The notes: generated by a model from the letters alone, not told the origin. 64,000 nucleotides of DNA from JAGVPT01 sp964439265 (GCA_964439265.1 CAYTOA010000002.1:75610-139609); one strand, 5' to 3'. Positions 55,625-64,000 are shown, numbered from the stretch's first letter. Translations and numbers: made by a program.

Positions 55625-57319
55625 ATGCACCCCAAATTTTCTATACTTGTATTTCTTTTGAGCGTGTCTACAATTTCCATGTGCCAACGCTTCCCGGCGG
55701 TAGGCTCTAATCAAACACTCCGGGCAAGAAGCTACGATGTGCTGAATCAATTCCTGAATAGCGGAAAGACGACCAGCTTACACGAAAAATGCGGATTGCC
55801 TGCGATTTCTTATGCGATCAAAAACCGGCGCCGGCTTCGTCCTGAAGTAGAATCTGCGTTGGAGGTGATATTGTCGCGGCCGGACAACCAGAAGAGCATT
55901 CTCGTAGGCAGCATGCGCGTTCATTATGATACAACGGGCGATTACGCCCCGTCAATGCTCGATTCCCTATACCAGAAAATTCCCGGCACGGCGGACCAAT
56001 TCGCCGACTCCGTCGCTGCCATTGCAAATTATTGTGAAATGTTCGAGGCCAAGGTACTTGGCTACCTTCCGATACCGTCCGATGGCAGCGCAGGGGGCGG
56101 TCCGGAACATGACATCTATATCACCGACCTTGGCGATTATGGGTATACCTCGCCCGACAGCGTTCTCCTCAGCAAGCCGAACGACGGAGACGGTGAAACT
56201 TGGACTTCTTTCACAACGATCGATAACTCGTTTCAATTTGTCAACCCATCTGCCAATAAGGGAATGCCCGGTCTTCGCGTAACTCTTGCTCACGAGCTGC
56301 ACCATAGCATACAACTCGGAAGTTACGGATACTGGTCGAATGATATTTTTTTCCACGAGATCACTTCTGTCTGGATGGAGGATGTTGTGTTTCCGCAGGT
56401 GAAGGATTATATCCAGTACACGAGTTCAAGCGCCGGCCACTTCGCGAATCCCTGGGTACCGTTCAATTCGAATGATTTTATCATGTACAGCAGGGGAATT
56501 TGGGGACACTTTATTGCGAAGCGGTTCGGTAGAGATGCGATGCGCCGGTCTTGGGAAGAGGCAAGGTTTGTTCCTCCACTTCAAGCGGTCGATAACGCCT
56601 TGAGTAAAGCGCCGTACAATTCCAGTTTTATAGATGCATTTGCGGAGTGGACAGGATGGAATTATTTCACCGGAGCCAGGAGTGATTCGGTGCGCTATTA
56701 TCCGGAGGGGGCACTCTATCCCGAGATTGCGTCGTCGTCGTTGACCTTCAGCCCGCCGACGCAAACGGGGGCCGGCACTTTATATGCTCTCTCCTCTGCG
56801 TACCTGATCATCAGTTTTGATGGAAATACCTTCCCGTATATCGTTTCAAACATCAACCTCGATTCTGCGATCATACGATATCCTTTAAGTTTTCCATATA
56901 CATATTCAATAGCTGAGGCAGGAAACGACAGTCTCACTGCAAACTTCTATGTTCCCGACAAATCAGGATGGTTTAACAAAATCCTCGGCAATGACTGGAG
57001 CAACACAATTCTAATTCCAGGAACATCGATCGCAGCGCCGTTCCCGGATCCCTTTTATCCAAACGGATCGAGCGATATCAATTTTCCCGTTGGCGGCACC
57101 AATCCTGTCGCGGGCGAACTTTCGATATTTTCGGCGGATATGAAGCTTGTATATTCGGGATCCTTGAGTTCCACAATGTCCATCCGACTTGGCGGCGAGG
57201 TAATTAAATGGAATGGAATCAAGAACAACGCTGAAATGGCATCATCGGGAGTCTATATCTACTTCATCCAAATGCAGGGGCAATCCATAAAGGGAAAATT
57301 CGCTCTCTTGAGGAAATGA
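55625..57319 (+). CDS. Secreted HExxH metalloprotease-like protein with a weak T9SS-type tail
   Basis: 564 residues from the ATG at 55625. A TTG 19 codons earlier spoils the signal peptide. Signal peptide 1-20. The zinc motif is in LAHELHHSIQLGSY, and FFHEITSVWMEDVVFP follows about 25 residues later and may supply the third ligand. The layout matches the MXAN_6640-type family of putative surface metalloproteases. The C-terminus (AGELSIFSADMKLVYSG, then SGVYIYFIQMQGQSIKGKFA) resembles a T9SS or FlgD-like domain but lacks YPNPFNP. Substrate unknown. Confidence 0.8.
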   Translation: MHPKFSILVFLLSVSTISMCQRFPAVGSNQTLRARSYDVLNQFLNSGKTTSLHEKCGLPAISYAIKNRRRLRPEVESALEVILSRPDNQKSILVGSMRVHYDTTGDYAPSMLDSLYQKIPGTADQFADSVAAIANYCEMFEAKVLGYLPIPSDGSAGGGPEHDIYITDLGDYGYTSPDSVLLSKPNDGDGETWTSFTTIDNSFQFVNPSANKGMPGLRVTLAHELHHSIQLGSYGYWSNDIFFHEITSVWMEDVVFPQVKDYIQYTSSSAGHFANPWVPFNSNDFIMYSRGIWGHFIAKRFGRDAMRRSWEEARFVPPLQAVDNALSKAPYNSSFIDAFAEWTGWNYFTGARSDSVRYYPEGALYPEIASSSLTFSPPTQTGAGTLYALSSAYLIISFDGNTFPYIVSNINLDSAIIRYPLSFPYTYSIAEAGNDSLTANFYVPDKSGWFNKILGNDWSNTILIPGTSIAAPFPDPFYPNGSSDINFPVGGTNPVAGELSIFSADMKLVYSGSLSSTMSIRLGGEVIKWNGIKNNAEMASSGVYIYFIQMQGQSIKGKFALLRK

Positions 57320-57348
57320 AAAGGGGCGGCATTTTCTGAGCGGGTATC

Positions 57349-57828
57349 ATGGAAAATAAAAATCTAGGCAGGATGATCAAACTTGCGGATGAGTTTTTCG
57401 AGGCGAAGAGCGATCCGACGCAAATCTCTATCGATGCCCGAACGATGGATACTTTGAAAAAGATCCATCCCAGCACATTGGGAGAGCTGACGAACAAAGA
57501 CGGCCCGATCGCATGGGTGTTAGTAATTCCCACGACGGGGAAGCTCATGAAAGATTTTATCTCAAAAAAGATCAACGAACATCAACTTCTGCGGAGCACT
57601 CTCCCAGGGTTGAAATATGACGCGCTGTATCTTTGTTCGGCACTTGTTCTCCCCGAGGAGAGAGGCAAGGAATATGCGAAACGGCTCCTGATAAAGTCGA
57701 TCAAAACGATAAAGCGAAAGCATCCTATCAAATCGCTTTTCTACTGGGGTTTTAGCGCCGAAGGGAAAAGACTTGCCAGCGCCGTTGCCAAAGAATTCGC
57801 GCTCCCTCTTTACGCAAGAAGAGACTGA
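57349..57828 (+). CDS. Small GNAT-like protein
   Basis: 159 residues, starting 29 bases after the metalloprotease gene. The segment YLCSALVLPEERGKEYAKRL followed by LIKSI has the shape of the GNAT acetyl-CoA-binding strand and helix, though the R/Q-x-x-G-x-G/A loop is replaced by PEERGKEYA. I infer an acyltransferase fold with low certainty. Function unknown. Confidence 0.6.
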   Translation: MENKNLGRMIKLADEFFEAKSDPTQISIDARTMDTLKKIHPSTLGELTNKDGPIAWVLVIPTTGKLMKDFISKKINEHQLLRSTLPGLKYDALYLCSALVLPEERGKEYAKRLLIKSIKTIKRKHPIKSLFYWGFSAEGKRLASAVAKEFALPLYARRD

Positions 57829-57861
57829 CGCCGCTCTTAATTCCGCTCAGTTCACTTCCCC

Positions 57862-58626
57862 TCACCAATTTTGTATTTTTGCCGCTTTCTTCTGCACCAG
57901 GTAAACAACCAGCCAGCCGATGAGCACGACAGACAGCAAATAGAACCAACTGTCCGCGGCAGGGACGGCGGTATGCCCCTCGATCATCGTCCAGAGAAGC
58001 GGAAGGGAAAGGTACATGTTGTGCTGTCCACGTTGGGCGACACGGGCGACGAGAAGCGGATCGGGTGCCGTTCCAGCTTTCACGGCATTCAATATCTTTT
58101 TCTGAGCCGGAAGGATCGCTTCAAACACATTACCCACCATGATCACCCCAAACATCACACCAAGATGGATCACATATCCCCTGTACGAGAAATTTCCGAA
58201 TTGAATCATTCCGTAGACCATTACTGCAATGATCACAAATCCAACAGCGCCGACGATGCGTATATCTTTTCCGAGCGAGCTGTTAGCAAGTAATACGTAT
58301 ATGCGATAAACAAGGATCACCAAAATTGCCATAACGTAACTTCCCGCCGTCCATTGCTGCTGTGCTTCGATGGTAAGACCTCCCATATAAAATATCATCA
58401 CCAAAAGGAAAACGCCAAAGATCAGCGTGTAAGCGGCTGACCACCGGAACCAATACAGAGCGCGTGGAAGGAGTTCGAGGAGACTCTTCTTTCGGCTATC
58501 TCCATCTGCTGCCATCAAGAATGGTGCGAAGACAAGGTTGACCCACCAATTCAACCCGACAAACAACAATCCGGCTACGATGTGAAACCAACGAAAAAGG
58601 TCACTTAGTAAATCCATATACTCCAT
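57862..58626 (-). CDS. Urate hydroxylase PuuD N-domain-like membrane protein
   Basis: 254 residues; AGGAGG lies 5-6 bases before the ATG at 58626. Longer readings to 58749 are not supported. Seven or so membrane helices. The start FRWFHIVAGLLFVGLNWWVN recalls the H-I-x-A-G-x-x-W-I-G region of the PuuD membrane domain, and a second conserved stretch is HNMYLSLPLLWTMIEGH. No CxxCH haem motif is present, so the cytochrome domain of full PuuD is missing. Its role is uncertain. It may bind haem through the paired histidines. Confidence 0.7.
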   Translation of the reverse strand: MEYMDLLSDLFRWFHIVAGLLFVGLNWWVNLVFAPFLMAADGDSRKKSLLELLPRALYWFRWSAAYTLIFGVFLLVMIFYMGGLTIEAQQQWTAGSYVMAILVILVYRIYVLLANSSLGKDIRIVGAVGFVIIAVMVYGMIQFGNFSYRGYVIHLGVMFGVIMVGNVFEAILPAQKKILNAVKAGTAPDPLLVARVAQRGQHNMYLSLPLLWTMIEGHTAVPAADSWFYLLSVVLIGWLVVYLVQKKAAKIQNW

Positions 58627-58972
58627 ACAGCCTCCTGTAAAGTTGGGGTTTTTCTCTCCGGAGATACTTGGACACAAGATCGCGAGCGATGAGCAATCGA
58701 TGTCATCGATACGCACAGAGTTCCTGATCAAGCCGATGATAACGACCATCGTCTTCGCACAACTTCCATCTCAAGTATCACGATTTGTATCTATTGGCTC
58801 GGAGAATATACCAAATTTCAATAACTTCTACCAGTGCTCGCCGCTTCTCCCATGAATGACCGGCGACGATTGAATCGGCAGGCGGGTTTTGTTTGACCTA
58901 GAAGATAAAAATTCTTAACTTGTCGCGGATTCGAAGCTTGACATTTCATGCATTACAGACCCATATTGAACC
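58627..58972. other. Intergenic region before uxaC
   Basis: About 345 bases between divergent genes. Apart from the candidate promoter at 58938-58967 I see no RNA gene or strong hairpin. Confidence 0.5.
58938..58967 (+). promoter_or_regulatory. Candidate promoter of uxaC
   Basis: TTGACA (58938-58943), an 18-base spacer, CATATT (58962-58967). A start about seven bases later would fall on or next to the TTG start codon of uxaC, so the mRNA would have almost no leader. Confidence 0.4.
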
Positions 58973-60382
58973 TTGACGAACTCAATCGCTCGACGAAATT
59001 TTCTTCTTCAGACGAACCGCGCTGAGACCTTATATCATGACTACGCGGAAGCGATGCCTATCATCGACTATCATTGCCATCTCTCGCCCAAAGAAATTGC
59101 CGAAGACAGACATTTTCAGAATTTGAGCCAGGCCTGGTTAGCAGGAGATCACTACAAATGGCGGGCAATGAGGACATGCGGCGTCGAGGAACGATTTATC
59201 ACCGGCAATGCAGACGACTGGGAGAAGTTCGATAAATGGGCCGGAACGGTGCCGCAAACTCTGCGAAATCCTCTATACCACTGGACTCACCTGGAATTGA
59301 AGCGGCCGTTCGGTGTCACGGATCGGTATCTCAATGAAACTACGGCAAAAGGAATTTGGAACGAATGCAACGAAAAGCTCGGTGCGCCTCAATACTCGGT
59401 TCTAGGGATTCTTAAGGAGAGGAACGTCGAGGTGGTCTGCACTACTGACGACCCTGTCGATTCGCTTGAATTTCACGCCCTCCATTCGAAAAGCCCCGGC
59501 TGGACCAGAATGTTCCCTGCCTTCCGTTCCGACAAAGCTCTGTCCGTCGAGGACTCAGGGTCGTTTGCCGGCTATGTGAAATCCCTTTCAATGGCTGTCG
59601 GTTTCACCATCACGTCCTTTGATAGTTTTCTCGATGCGCTCCGCTTGCGGTACGATCATTTCGCCAAACACGGTTGCAAGGTTTTCGACCAGAGCATTGA
59701 GACGATGTATGCCGAAGATTTTACGGATGCACAGGTAAAAGCGATCTTCAAAAAATTGATGCAGAAGAAAAGATTGGCTCCGTCCGAAGGCAAAACATTT
59801 AAATCCGCGATGATGTATGAATTGAGCATCATGAATTGGGAATACAAGTGGGTGCAGCAATTTCATATTGGTGCGCTGAGAGGCAACAACTCCCGCCTGA
59901 TCCGGACCATGGGCCCAGACGCCGGTTTTGATTCTATGGGCGATGAACCGGTCGCAAAAGCCATGGCAAAATGTTTCGACCGGCTCGATGATCAAAACAA
60001 ACTTGCAAAGACAATAGTGTACAACATCAATCCGCGCGATAATGAACTGTACGCGACTATAATCGGCAACTACCAGGATGGCTCTGTGTCCGGCAAAATG
60101 CAGCACGGCGCAGCATGGTGGTTCCTCGACCAGAAAGATGGGATGACGCGGCAGATCGAAGCTCTTTCGACGATGGGAATATTGGGCCAGTTTGTCGGGA
60201 TGGTAACAGATTCGCGAAGCTTTCTGTCGTACTCGCGGCATGAATATTTCCGGCGCCTGCTGTGCAATATCCTAGGCGGCGAGATGAAACAGGGGCTGCT
60301 GCCCGACGATATCCGACTTGTGGGGGCGCTGGTAAAGGATATCTGCTATTACAACGCGAAACGGTTCTTCAATTTTGGTTGA
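58973..60382 (+). CDS. uxaC: Uronate isomerase (glucuronate/galacturonate isomerase)
   Basis: 469 residues, full family length. The metal-binding start IIDYHCHLSPKEIAEDRHFQ (His34, His36) is diagnostic. Further landmarks are WRAMRTCGVEE, VVCTTDDPVDSLEFH, QFHIGALRGNNSRL and FVGMVTDSRSFLSYSRHEYF. It converts D-glucuronate to D-fructuronate and D-galacturonate to D-tagaturonate. The start is a TTG at 58973 with a stop two codons upstream and no Shine-Dalgarno. Homologues begin at the same place. First gene of a hexuronate/sugar-acid cluster reaching the right edge. Confidence 0.95.
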   Translation: MTNSIARRNFLLQTNRAETLYHDYAEAMPIIDYHCHLSPKEIAEDRHFQNLSQAWLAGDHYKWRAMRTCGVEERFITGNADDWEKFDKWAGTVPQTLRNPLYHWTHLELKRPFGVTDRYLNETTAKGIWNECNEKLGAPQYSVLGILKERNVEVVCTTDDPVDSLEFHALHSKSPGWTRMFPAFRSDKALSVEDSGSFAGYVKSLSMAVGFTITSFDSFLDALRLRYDHFAKHGCKVFDQSIETMYAEDFTDAQVKAIFKKLMQKKRLAPSEGKTFKSAMMYELSIMNWEYKWVQQFHIGALRGNNSRLIRTMGPDAGFDSMGDEPVAKAMAKCFDRLDDQNKLAKTIVYNINPRDNELYATIIGNYQDGSVSGKMQHGAAWWFLDQKDGMTRQIEALSTMGILGQFVGMVTDSRSFLSYSRHEYFRRLLCNILGGEMKQGLLPDDIRLVGALVKDICYYNAKRFFNFG

Positions 60383-60487
60383 GACTGCAATTGAGCGGAA
60401 TTTCTCACCTGTTAACACCGTCATTCCGACAATTATTGTTTCTTGAAAATATTTAGCACAAATGTCCGATTTTTTGTACCTTATTAC

Positions 60488-60516
60488 TTAACCGGTAACT
60501 TAAAATTCGCTATAGT
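60488..60516 (+). promoter_or_regulatory. Candidate promoter with overlapping operator-like palindrome
   Basis: TTAACC (60488-60493), a 17-base spacer, TATAGT (60511-60516). The -35 box is part of TTAACCGGTAA (60488-60498), a near-perfect palindrome with central ACCGGT, the kind of site LacI-family repressors use. It precedes the SDR gene by about 90 bases. Confidence 0.45.
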
Positions 60517-60603
60517 CATAGATGAGCTTTTGTGCGCGAACTGGCGAGCGGCATTTCTGAGTCCTTTGAGAAATAGTTCTAACAGAATATAAGAGAGAAA
60601 AAT

Positions 60604-61386
60604 ATGTCATACGTAGATGATTTGTTTGACCTGCAGAACAAGGTTTCCGTTGTGATCGGCGGCAGCGGCGTGTTGGGCGGGAGCATGGCTCGGGCGTTGG
60701 CGTGCGCGGGCTCGAAAGTGGCAATAGGTTACCACAATAATGTGAAGGGGGCGGAGGGCATTGTAAAGGCCATTGAACAGGAAAAGGGTGTCGCGCTCGC
60801 TGTTCATATTGACACTTCATCCGAGGAGGGTATCAAGAAAGGAAAAGATGCAATCGTCTCCCTTTGGGGAAGAATTGACATCGTTGTTAACGCCCCTGGA
60901 GTCAATTCTCCGACTCCCGTTTTTGATATCCCGGAAGAGGAATGGGACAAGATCATTGACACGAATCTCAAGGGAGTGTTTCTGTCGTGCCGCGTTTTTG
61001 CGAAACAAATGATCGAACAGAAAACCGGCGGGAGTATTATCAATATTTCGTCTGTCTCTTCCGGGCCGCCGCTCTCAAAGGTTTTTACGTATTCGATCTC
61101 AAAGGCCGGCGTCAATAATATGACCCGTTTTCTGGCTAAGGAATGGGCGCCGCAGAAGATCCGTGTGAACGCCATCATGCCCGGCTTTTTCCCGGCGGAG
61201 CAGAATCGGAAGATATTGACGGAAGAACGGCGCAAGTCGATTTTCGCCCATACCCCGATGGCGAGATACGGCGAGCCCGACGAATTATCGGGTGCGCTTC
61301 TGTGGCTGGCATCGGAAAAGGCATCTTCGTTCGTGACCGGCGCAGTTATTCCCGTCGACGGCGGCTTCACGAGTATGACGATTTAA
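60604..61386 (+). CDS. SDR oxidoreductase, D-fructuronate reductase candidate
   Basis: 260 residues, classical short-chain dehydrogenase: cofactor motif GGSGVLGGS (19-27), NAPG (97-100, in place of the usual NNAG), Asn121, catalytic Ser around 150-153, Tyr163 and Lys167 (YSISK), ending FVTGAVIPVDGGF. The N-terminus DDLFDLQNKVSVVIGGSGV is like the SDR proteins that serve as D-mannonate oxidoreductase (UxuB analogues) in Bacteroidota-type hexuronate clusters. Placed after uxaC, reduction of fructuronate to mannonate is the likely reaction. This is inference from context. Confidence 0.85.
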   Translation: MSYVDDLFDLQNKVSVVIGGSGVLGGSMARALACAGSKVAIGYHNNVKGAEGIVKAIEQEKGVALAVHIDTSSEEGIKKGKDAIVSLWGRIDIVVNAPGVNSPTPVFDIPEEEWDKIIDTNLKGVFLSCRVFAKQMIEQKTGGSIINISSVSSGPPLSKVFTYSISKAGVNNMTRFLAKEWAPQKIRVNAIMPGFFPAEQNRKILTEERRKSIFAHTPMARYGEPDELSGALLWLASEKASSFVTGAVIPVDGGFTSMTI

Positions 61387-61429
61387 TTGCGGTGATGTGT
61401 GGTGGGCTGAGGTTGGCTCGAGCCTTATC

Positions 61430-61471
61430 GAGTTATAAGTTGTAAGTTATAAGTTCTAAGTAAAAAGAACA
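61430..61471 (+). repeat. Heptanucleotide tandem array, five to six units (AAGTTNT type), abutting pdxB
   Basis: In-phase 7-mers GAGTTAT, AAGTTGT, AAGTTAT, AAGTTCT, AAGTAAA and a last degenerate one run from 61430 to 61471. The pdxB ATG is two bases further. No Shine-Dalgarno is visible. Confidence 0.85.
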
Positions 61472-61473
61472 TT

Positions 61474-62631
61474 ATGCGTGTTATTGTAGACAAAAATAAC
61501 CCCCTCGTAGGGGAGGCGTTTCGTCAATTCGGCGAAGTGATTCCATCGGCGACCCGAGATATTACGAAAGAGACCGTTCGCAGCGCCGACATCATTATTA
61601 TCCGCTCGGAAACAAAGGTCACAAAGGATTTGCTTGAGGGGAGCAGCGTCAAATTTGTCGGGACCGCCACCATCGGCACAGACCATGTCGATCTAGAATA
61701 TCTGAAGTCGCGGGGTATCGGCTTTACCAGTGCTCCAGGCTCAAATGCTAATTCCGTTGCAGAATATTTTGTAGCGGCCATTCTCACATTAGCAAAACGT
61801 AAGAGCTTTATTCTATCAGGAAGAACGCTCGGAGTCGTCGGTGTGGGAAATGTAGGGAGCAAGATCGTACGGAATGCAATGGCGTTGGGGATGGAAGTGG
61901 TGCAAAACGATCCCCCGCTTGCACGGACGACGGCGAACCCTCAGTATCTTCCGCTGGATAAATTGATGGATGCCGACATCATAACTCTGCACGTTCCCTT
62001 TACAAAAACCGGCCCCGACCCGACATTCCATCTCATCGACGAATCGCGAATTAAGAAAATGAAACCGGGATCCATCCTTCTTAACACTGCACGCGGCGCT
62101 GTCGTCGACGGAGAAGCTCTGAGACATGCTATCCTCCGGAATCACCTCGGCGGCACTCTATTGGATGTTTGGGAGGGAGAACCGATTATCGATGTAGACC
62201 TCCTAAATAGAGTCGACATTGGTACTCCACACATTGCAGGATATTCATTCGATGGAAAACTCGCTGCGGTGAAGATGAACTATGCGGCGGCATGCAGCTT
62301 TTTCGGAGTGCCGGAGACGTGGAAACCGGGAAACACACTTCCCAAACCGGCCGTTGAGCGGATCGTTGTTCCGAGCAGTAGCGACGCTGATGATGATATC
62401 CTGAGGGCAATCGTGAGCAAATGCTACGACATCGAATGCGACGACCGGGGGTTGAGATCCATAGTTGATGTGTCCCCTGATGAACGCCGATCGTTCTTTG
62501 CCCGCTTACGGGCCGGCTACCGCATCCGGCGGGAGTTCTTTACAACCGTCATTGAATTGGCGCCCTCGATGTCGCATCTTGCCGAACCATTGAGGTCGGT
62601 AGGCTTTCACATTGAAATAGGTAGATCATGA
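61474..62631 (+). CDS. pdxB: Erythronate-4-phosphate dehydrogenase-type 2-hydroxyacid dehydrogenase
   Basis: 385 residues. NAD-binding GVGNVG (113-118) and the catalytic set Arg207 (NTARGAVVD), Glu236 and His253 (TPHIAGYS) are present. TIGTDHVDLEYLKSRGIGF and the C-terminal FFARLRAGYRIRREF domain mark PdxB rather than other D-hydroxyacid dehydrogenases. PdxB oxidises 4-phosphoerythronate in pyridoxal phosphate synthesis. Its place between hexuronate genes and a LarA-type gene, with a 4-base overlap to the latter, is odd for a vitamin gene and could point to a related sugar-acid substrate. Confidence 0.88.
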   Translation: MRVIVDKNNPLVGEAFRQFGEVIPSATRDITKETVRSADIIIIRSETKVTKDLLEGSSVKFVGTATIGTDHVDLEYLKSRGIGFTSAPGSNANSVAEYFVAAILTLAKRKSFILSGRTLGVVGVGNVGSKIVRNAMALGMEVVQNDPPLARTTANPQYLPLDKLMDADIITLHVPFTKTGPDPTFHLIDESRIKKMKPGSILLNTARGAVVDGEALRHAILRNHLGGTLLDVWEGEPIIDVDLLNRVDIGTPHIAGYSFDGKLAAVKMNYAAACSFFGVPETWKPGNTLPKPAVERIVVPSSSDADDDILRAIVSKCYDIECDDRGLRSIVDVSPDERRSFFARLRAGYRIRREFFTTVIELAPSMSHLAEPLRSVGFHIEIGRS

Positions 62632-63890
62632 TTATTGGAAATGACTCGATTCCGCGTCAGACGATGGTAGCGGAGATCAGCAGGCTGAGTGAACAAGCTC
62701 TCTCCTCGCTCCAGTTCGCGGGACGGCGTGTTCTGGTGATTATCCCGGATACTACCAGACACGCGGAGCTTCCAGTGTTCTTCAAGGCACTCGGAAAGAT
62801 ACTTGGTCCGCAAGTACGTGCCCTTGATTACCTCATAGCGACCGGCACTCATCACCCGCTGGAGATGAACGCAATCCTCCGCCACGTCGGGATTACTGAT
62901 GAAGAATACCGCTCGACGTACGCCAACACGAACTTTTTCAATCATTCGCACAACGACCCATCCCAGCTTCGGACGATCGGCAGAATAGCCGCATCCGAAA
63001 TGTCCGCGCTCTCAGAAGGATTGTTCACCGAGGCGGTCGACGTGACTATTAACAAACGCATCTTCGATTACGACCAGATCATTGTCATCAGTCCCGTCGT
63101 GCCGCACGAGACCGTCGGCTTCGCCGGCGGGAATAAATATTTCTTTCCGGGGATCGGCGGAGAGGAGATCATTGAGACATTCCATTGGATCGGCGCTCTT
63201 ATTACAAATCCGGTTGTCAACGGTGTGAAGGATACTCCCGTCCGCCGTGTGATCAATAAGGCTGCCTCGTTCATTTCGGTACCGCGAATATGTTTTGCGT
63301 TCGTCGTCGACGATCATGCCGTCACTTCTCTGTTCATCGGTTCGCCCGAAGAGGCCTGGGATAAGGCGGCAGATATATCGTCCAGGACTCACATCAAATA
63401 TGTCGAGCATCCGTATAGGCGGGTCCTCGGCATCGCGCCACCGATTTATGACGATATCTGGGTGGCGGGAAAAGTGATGTATAAGCATGAACCCATCATT
63501 TCAGATGGCGGGGAAGTGATCATCTACGCACCCCACATCAAGGAGATTTCGCACACACACGGGAAGGAAATACGCAAAGTTGGCTATCATGTCCGTGATT
63601 ATTTTGTCCGGCAGTGGGAACGTTTTTCCGGCATGTCGAAACTAATTCTGGCGCACTCAACGAACGTGAGAGGCATCGGAACGTTCGACAACGGTGTAGA
63701 GATACCGCGCATTAACGTGACTCTTGCGACATCTATCCCCGAGGATGTTTGCCGATCCGTGAATCTCGGATATGTCGATTACCGTTCGATCGACATTCCT
63801 GATTGGAAAAACAATCAAAATGGCGACCTGCTTGTCGTCGAAAATGCCGGGCAATTACTGTATCGTTTGAGCGAGAACGGTTCATCGTAA
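62628..63890 (+). CDS. LarA-family nickel-pincer racemase/epimerase
   Basis: 420 residues, overlapping pdxB by 4 bases (ATGA). The family signatures are complete: PDTTRHAELP (Arg44), ATGTHHPLE (His75/76), PHETVGFAGGNKYFFPGIGG (His160, Lys170) and FHW (His186). The spacings His-10-Lys-16-His equal those of lactate racemase LarA, where the Lys carries the nickel-pincer nucleotide. LarA homologues act on lactate, malate, gluconate and other 2-hydroxy acids. In a hexuronate cluster an aldonate C2-epimerase is attractive, but this is inference. The cofactor genes larB/C/E are not in the window. Confidence 0.92.
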   Translation: MIIGNDSIPRQTMVAEISRLSEQALSSLQFAGRRVLVIIPDTTRHAELPVFFKALGKILGPQVRALDYLIATGTHHPLEMNAILRHVGITDEEYRSTYANTNFFNHSHNDPSQLRTIGRIAASEMSALSEGLFTEAVDVTINKRIFDYDQIIVISPVVPHETVGFAGGNKYFFPGIGGEEIIETFHWIGALITNPVVNGVKDTPVRRVINKAASFISVPRICFAFVVDDHAVTSLFIGSPEEAWDKAADISSRTHIKYVEHPYRRVLGIAPPIYDDIWVAGKVMYKHEPIISDGGEVIIYAPHIKEISHTHGKEIRKVGYHVRDYFVRQWERFSGMSKLILAHSTNVRGIGTFDNGVEIPRINVTLATSIPEDVCRSVNLGYVDYRSIDIPDWKNNQNGDLLVVENAGQLLYRLSENGSS

Positions 63891-63955
63891 GCGTTGAGAG
63901 TGTCGGTCAATTCCAAATTCCCGTGAACTCGCAGTATTAAGATTCAGGAGCAAGC

Positions 63956-64000
63956 ATGAGCAGTGGTTTGAAAATTCAACAAAGCGGAGCTTTGGATGTG
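63956..64000 (+). CDS. Start of a gene cut by the right edge
   Basis: ATG at 63956 with CAGGAG five bases upstream; 15 codons are visible (MSSGLKIQQSGALDV). Too short to assign. By position, a sugar-acid kinase or other hexuronate-pathway gene would fit. Confidence 0.6.
   Translation, partial: MSSGLKIQQSGALDV

Noticed and set aside
58948..58972. ATG at 58948 as the uxaC start
   Set aside because: It is in a different frame. Using it would need a frameshift, and homologous sequence begins right at the TTG.

Overview
The window looks like a scaffold from an uncultured member of the Fibrobacteres-Chlorobi-Bacteroidetes group, most like Ignavibacteria-type or related non-Bacteroidia lineages. 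The evidence is a type IX secretion (T9SS) C-terminal sorting domain with the YPNPFNPST signature on at least three large secreted proteins and weaker versions on two more, a PorV/PorQ-type outer-membrane barrel, TonB-dependent uptake, and ordinary Shine-Dalgarno and -35/-10 signals. One 100-N scaffold gap (48822-48921) lies inside a gene. It is an assembly artefact, because the same 55 bases flank it on both sides.

Layout. At 1-643 is the start of a sensor with two-component-type propeller repeats, reading out of the window. A tRNA-Arg(CCU) is at 1936-2008. From 2110 to 6395 a solute-binding protein, a histidine kinase and a sigma-54-type response regulator form one operon with no ABC permease, so they look like a ligand-sensing unit. 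From 6961 to 19727 follows a nutrient-uptake island: TonB receptor, secreted FN3 protein, two lipoproteins, PorV-like barrel, a double CBM9 protein with a T9SS tail, and a Na+:solute symporter. A GG-N10-GC element in front of it is a candidate sigma-54 promoter. From 20065 to 35701 are an SGNH/TPR protein, a symporter-like membrane protein, an acetate transporter, an M61 peptidase, and two very large T9SS-exported proteins carrying cohesin-like and dockerin-like modules. From 37015 to 58626 lie mostly housekeeping genes: proS, an aldehyde dehydrogenase, dnaE, trxA, aspS, an AtuA-like pair, prfB with its programmed frameshift, a Lol-type ABC transporter, a secreted metalloprotease and several small membrane or acetyltransferase genes. 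From 58973 to the right edge runs a hexuronate/sugar-acid cluster: uxaC, an SDR (fructuronate reductase candidate), pdxB, a LarA-type nickel-pincer racemase and the start of another gene.

Taken together the genes suggest an organism that senses, binds and takes up carbohydrate or carbohydrate-linked compounds through the outer membrane, uses Na+-coupled import, and degrades uronic acids. Large modular proteins are exported to the cell surface.

The least explained signals are non-coding. Three arrays of different 7-bp repeats sit in short intergenic gaps, two of them directly against start codons that lack a Shine-Dalgarno. Two elements of roughly 170-190 bp have terminal inverted repeats. 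There are also several perfect palindromes and structured leaders. The best candidate for a new system at protein level is either the permease-less binding-protein/two-component unit facing the TonB island, or the pair of cohesin/dockerin T9SS proteins.
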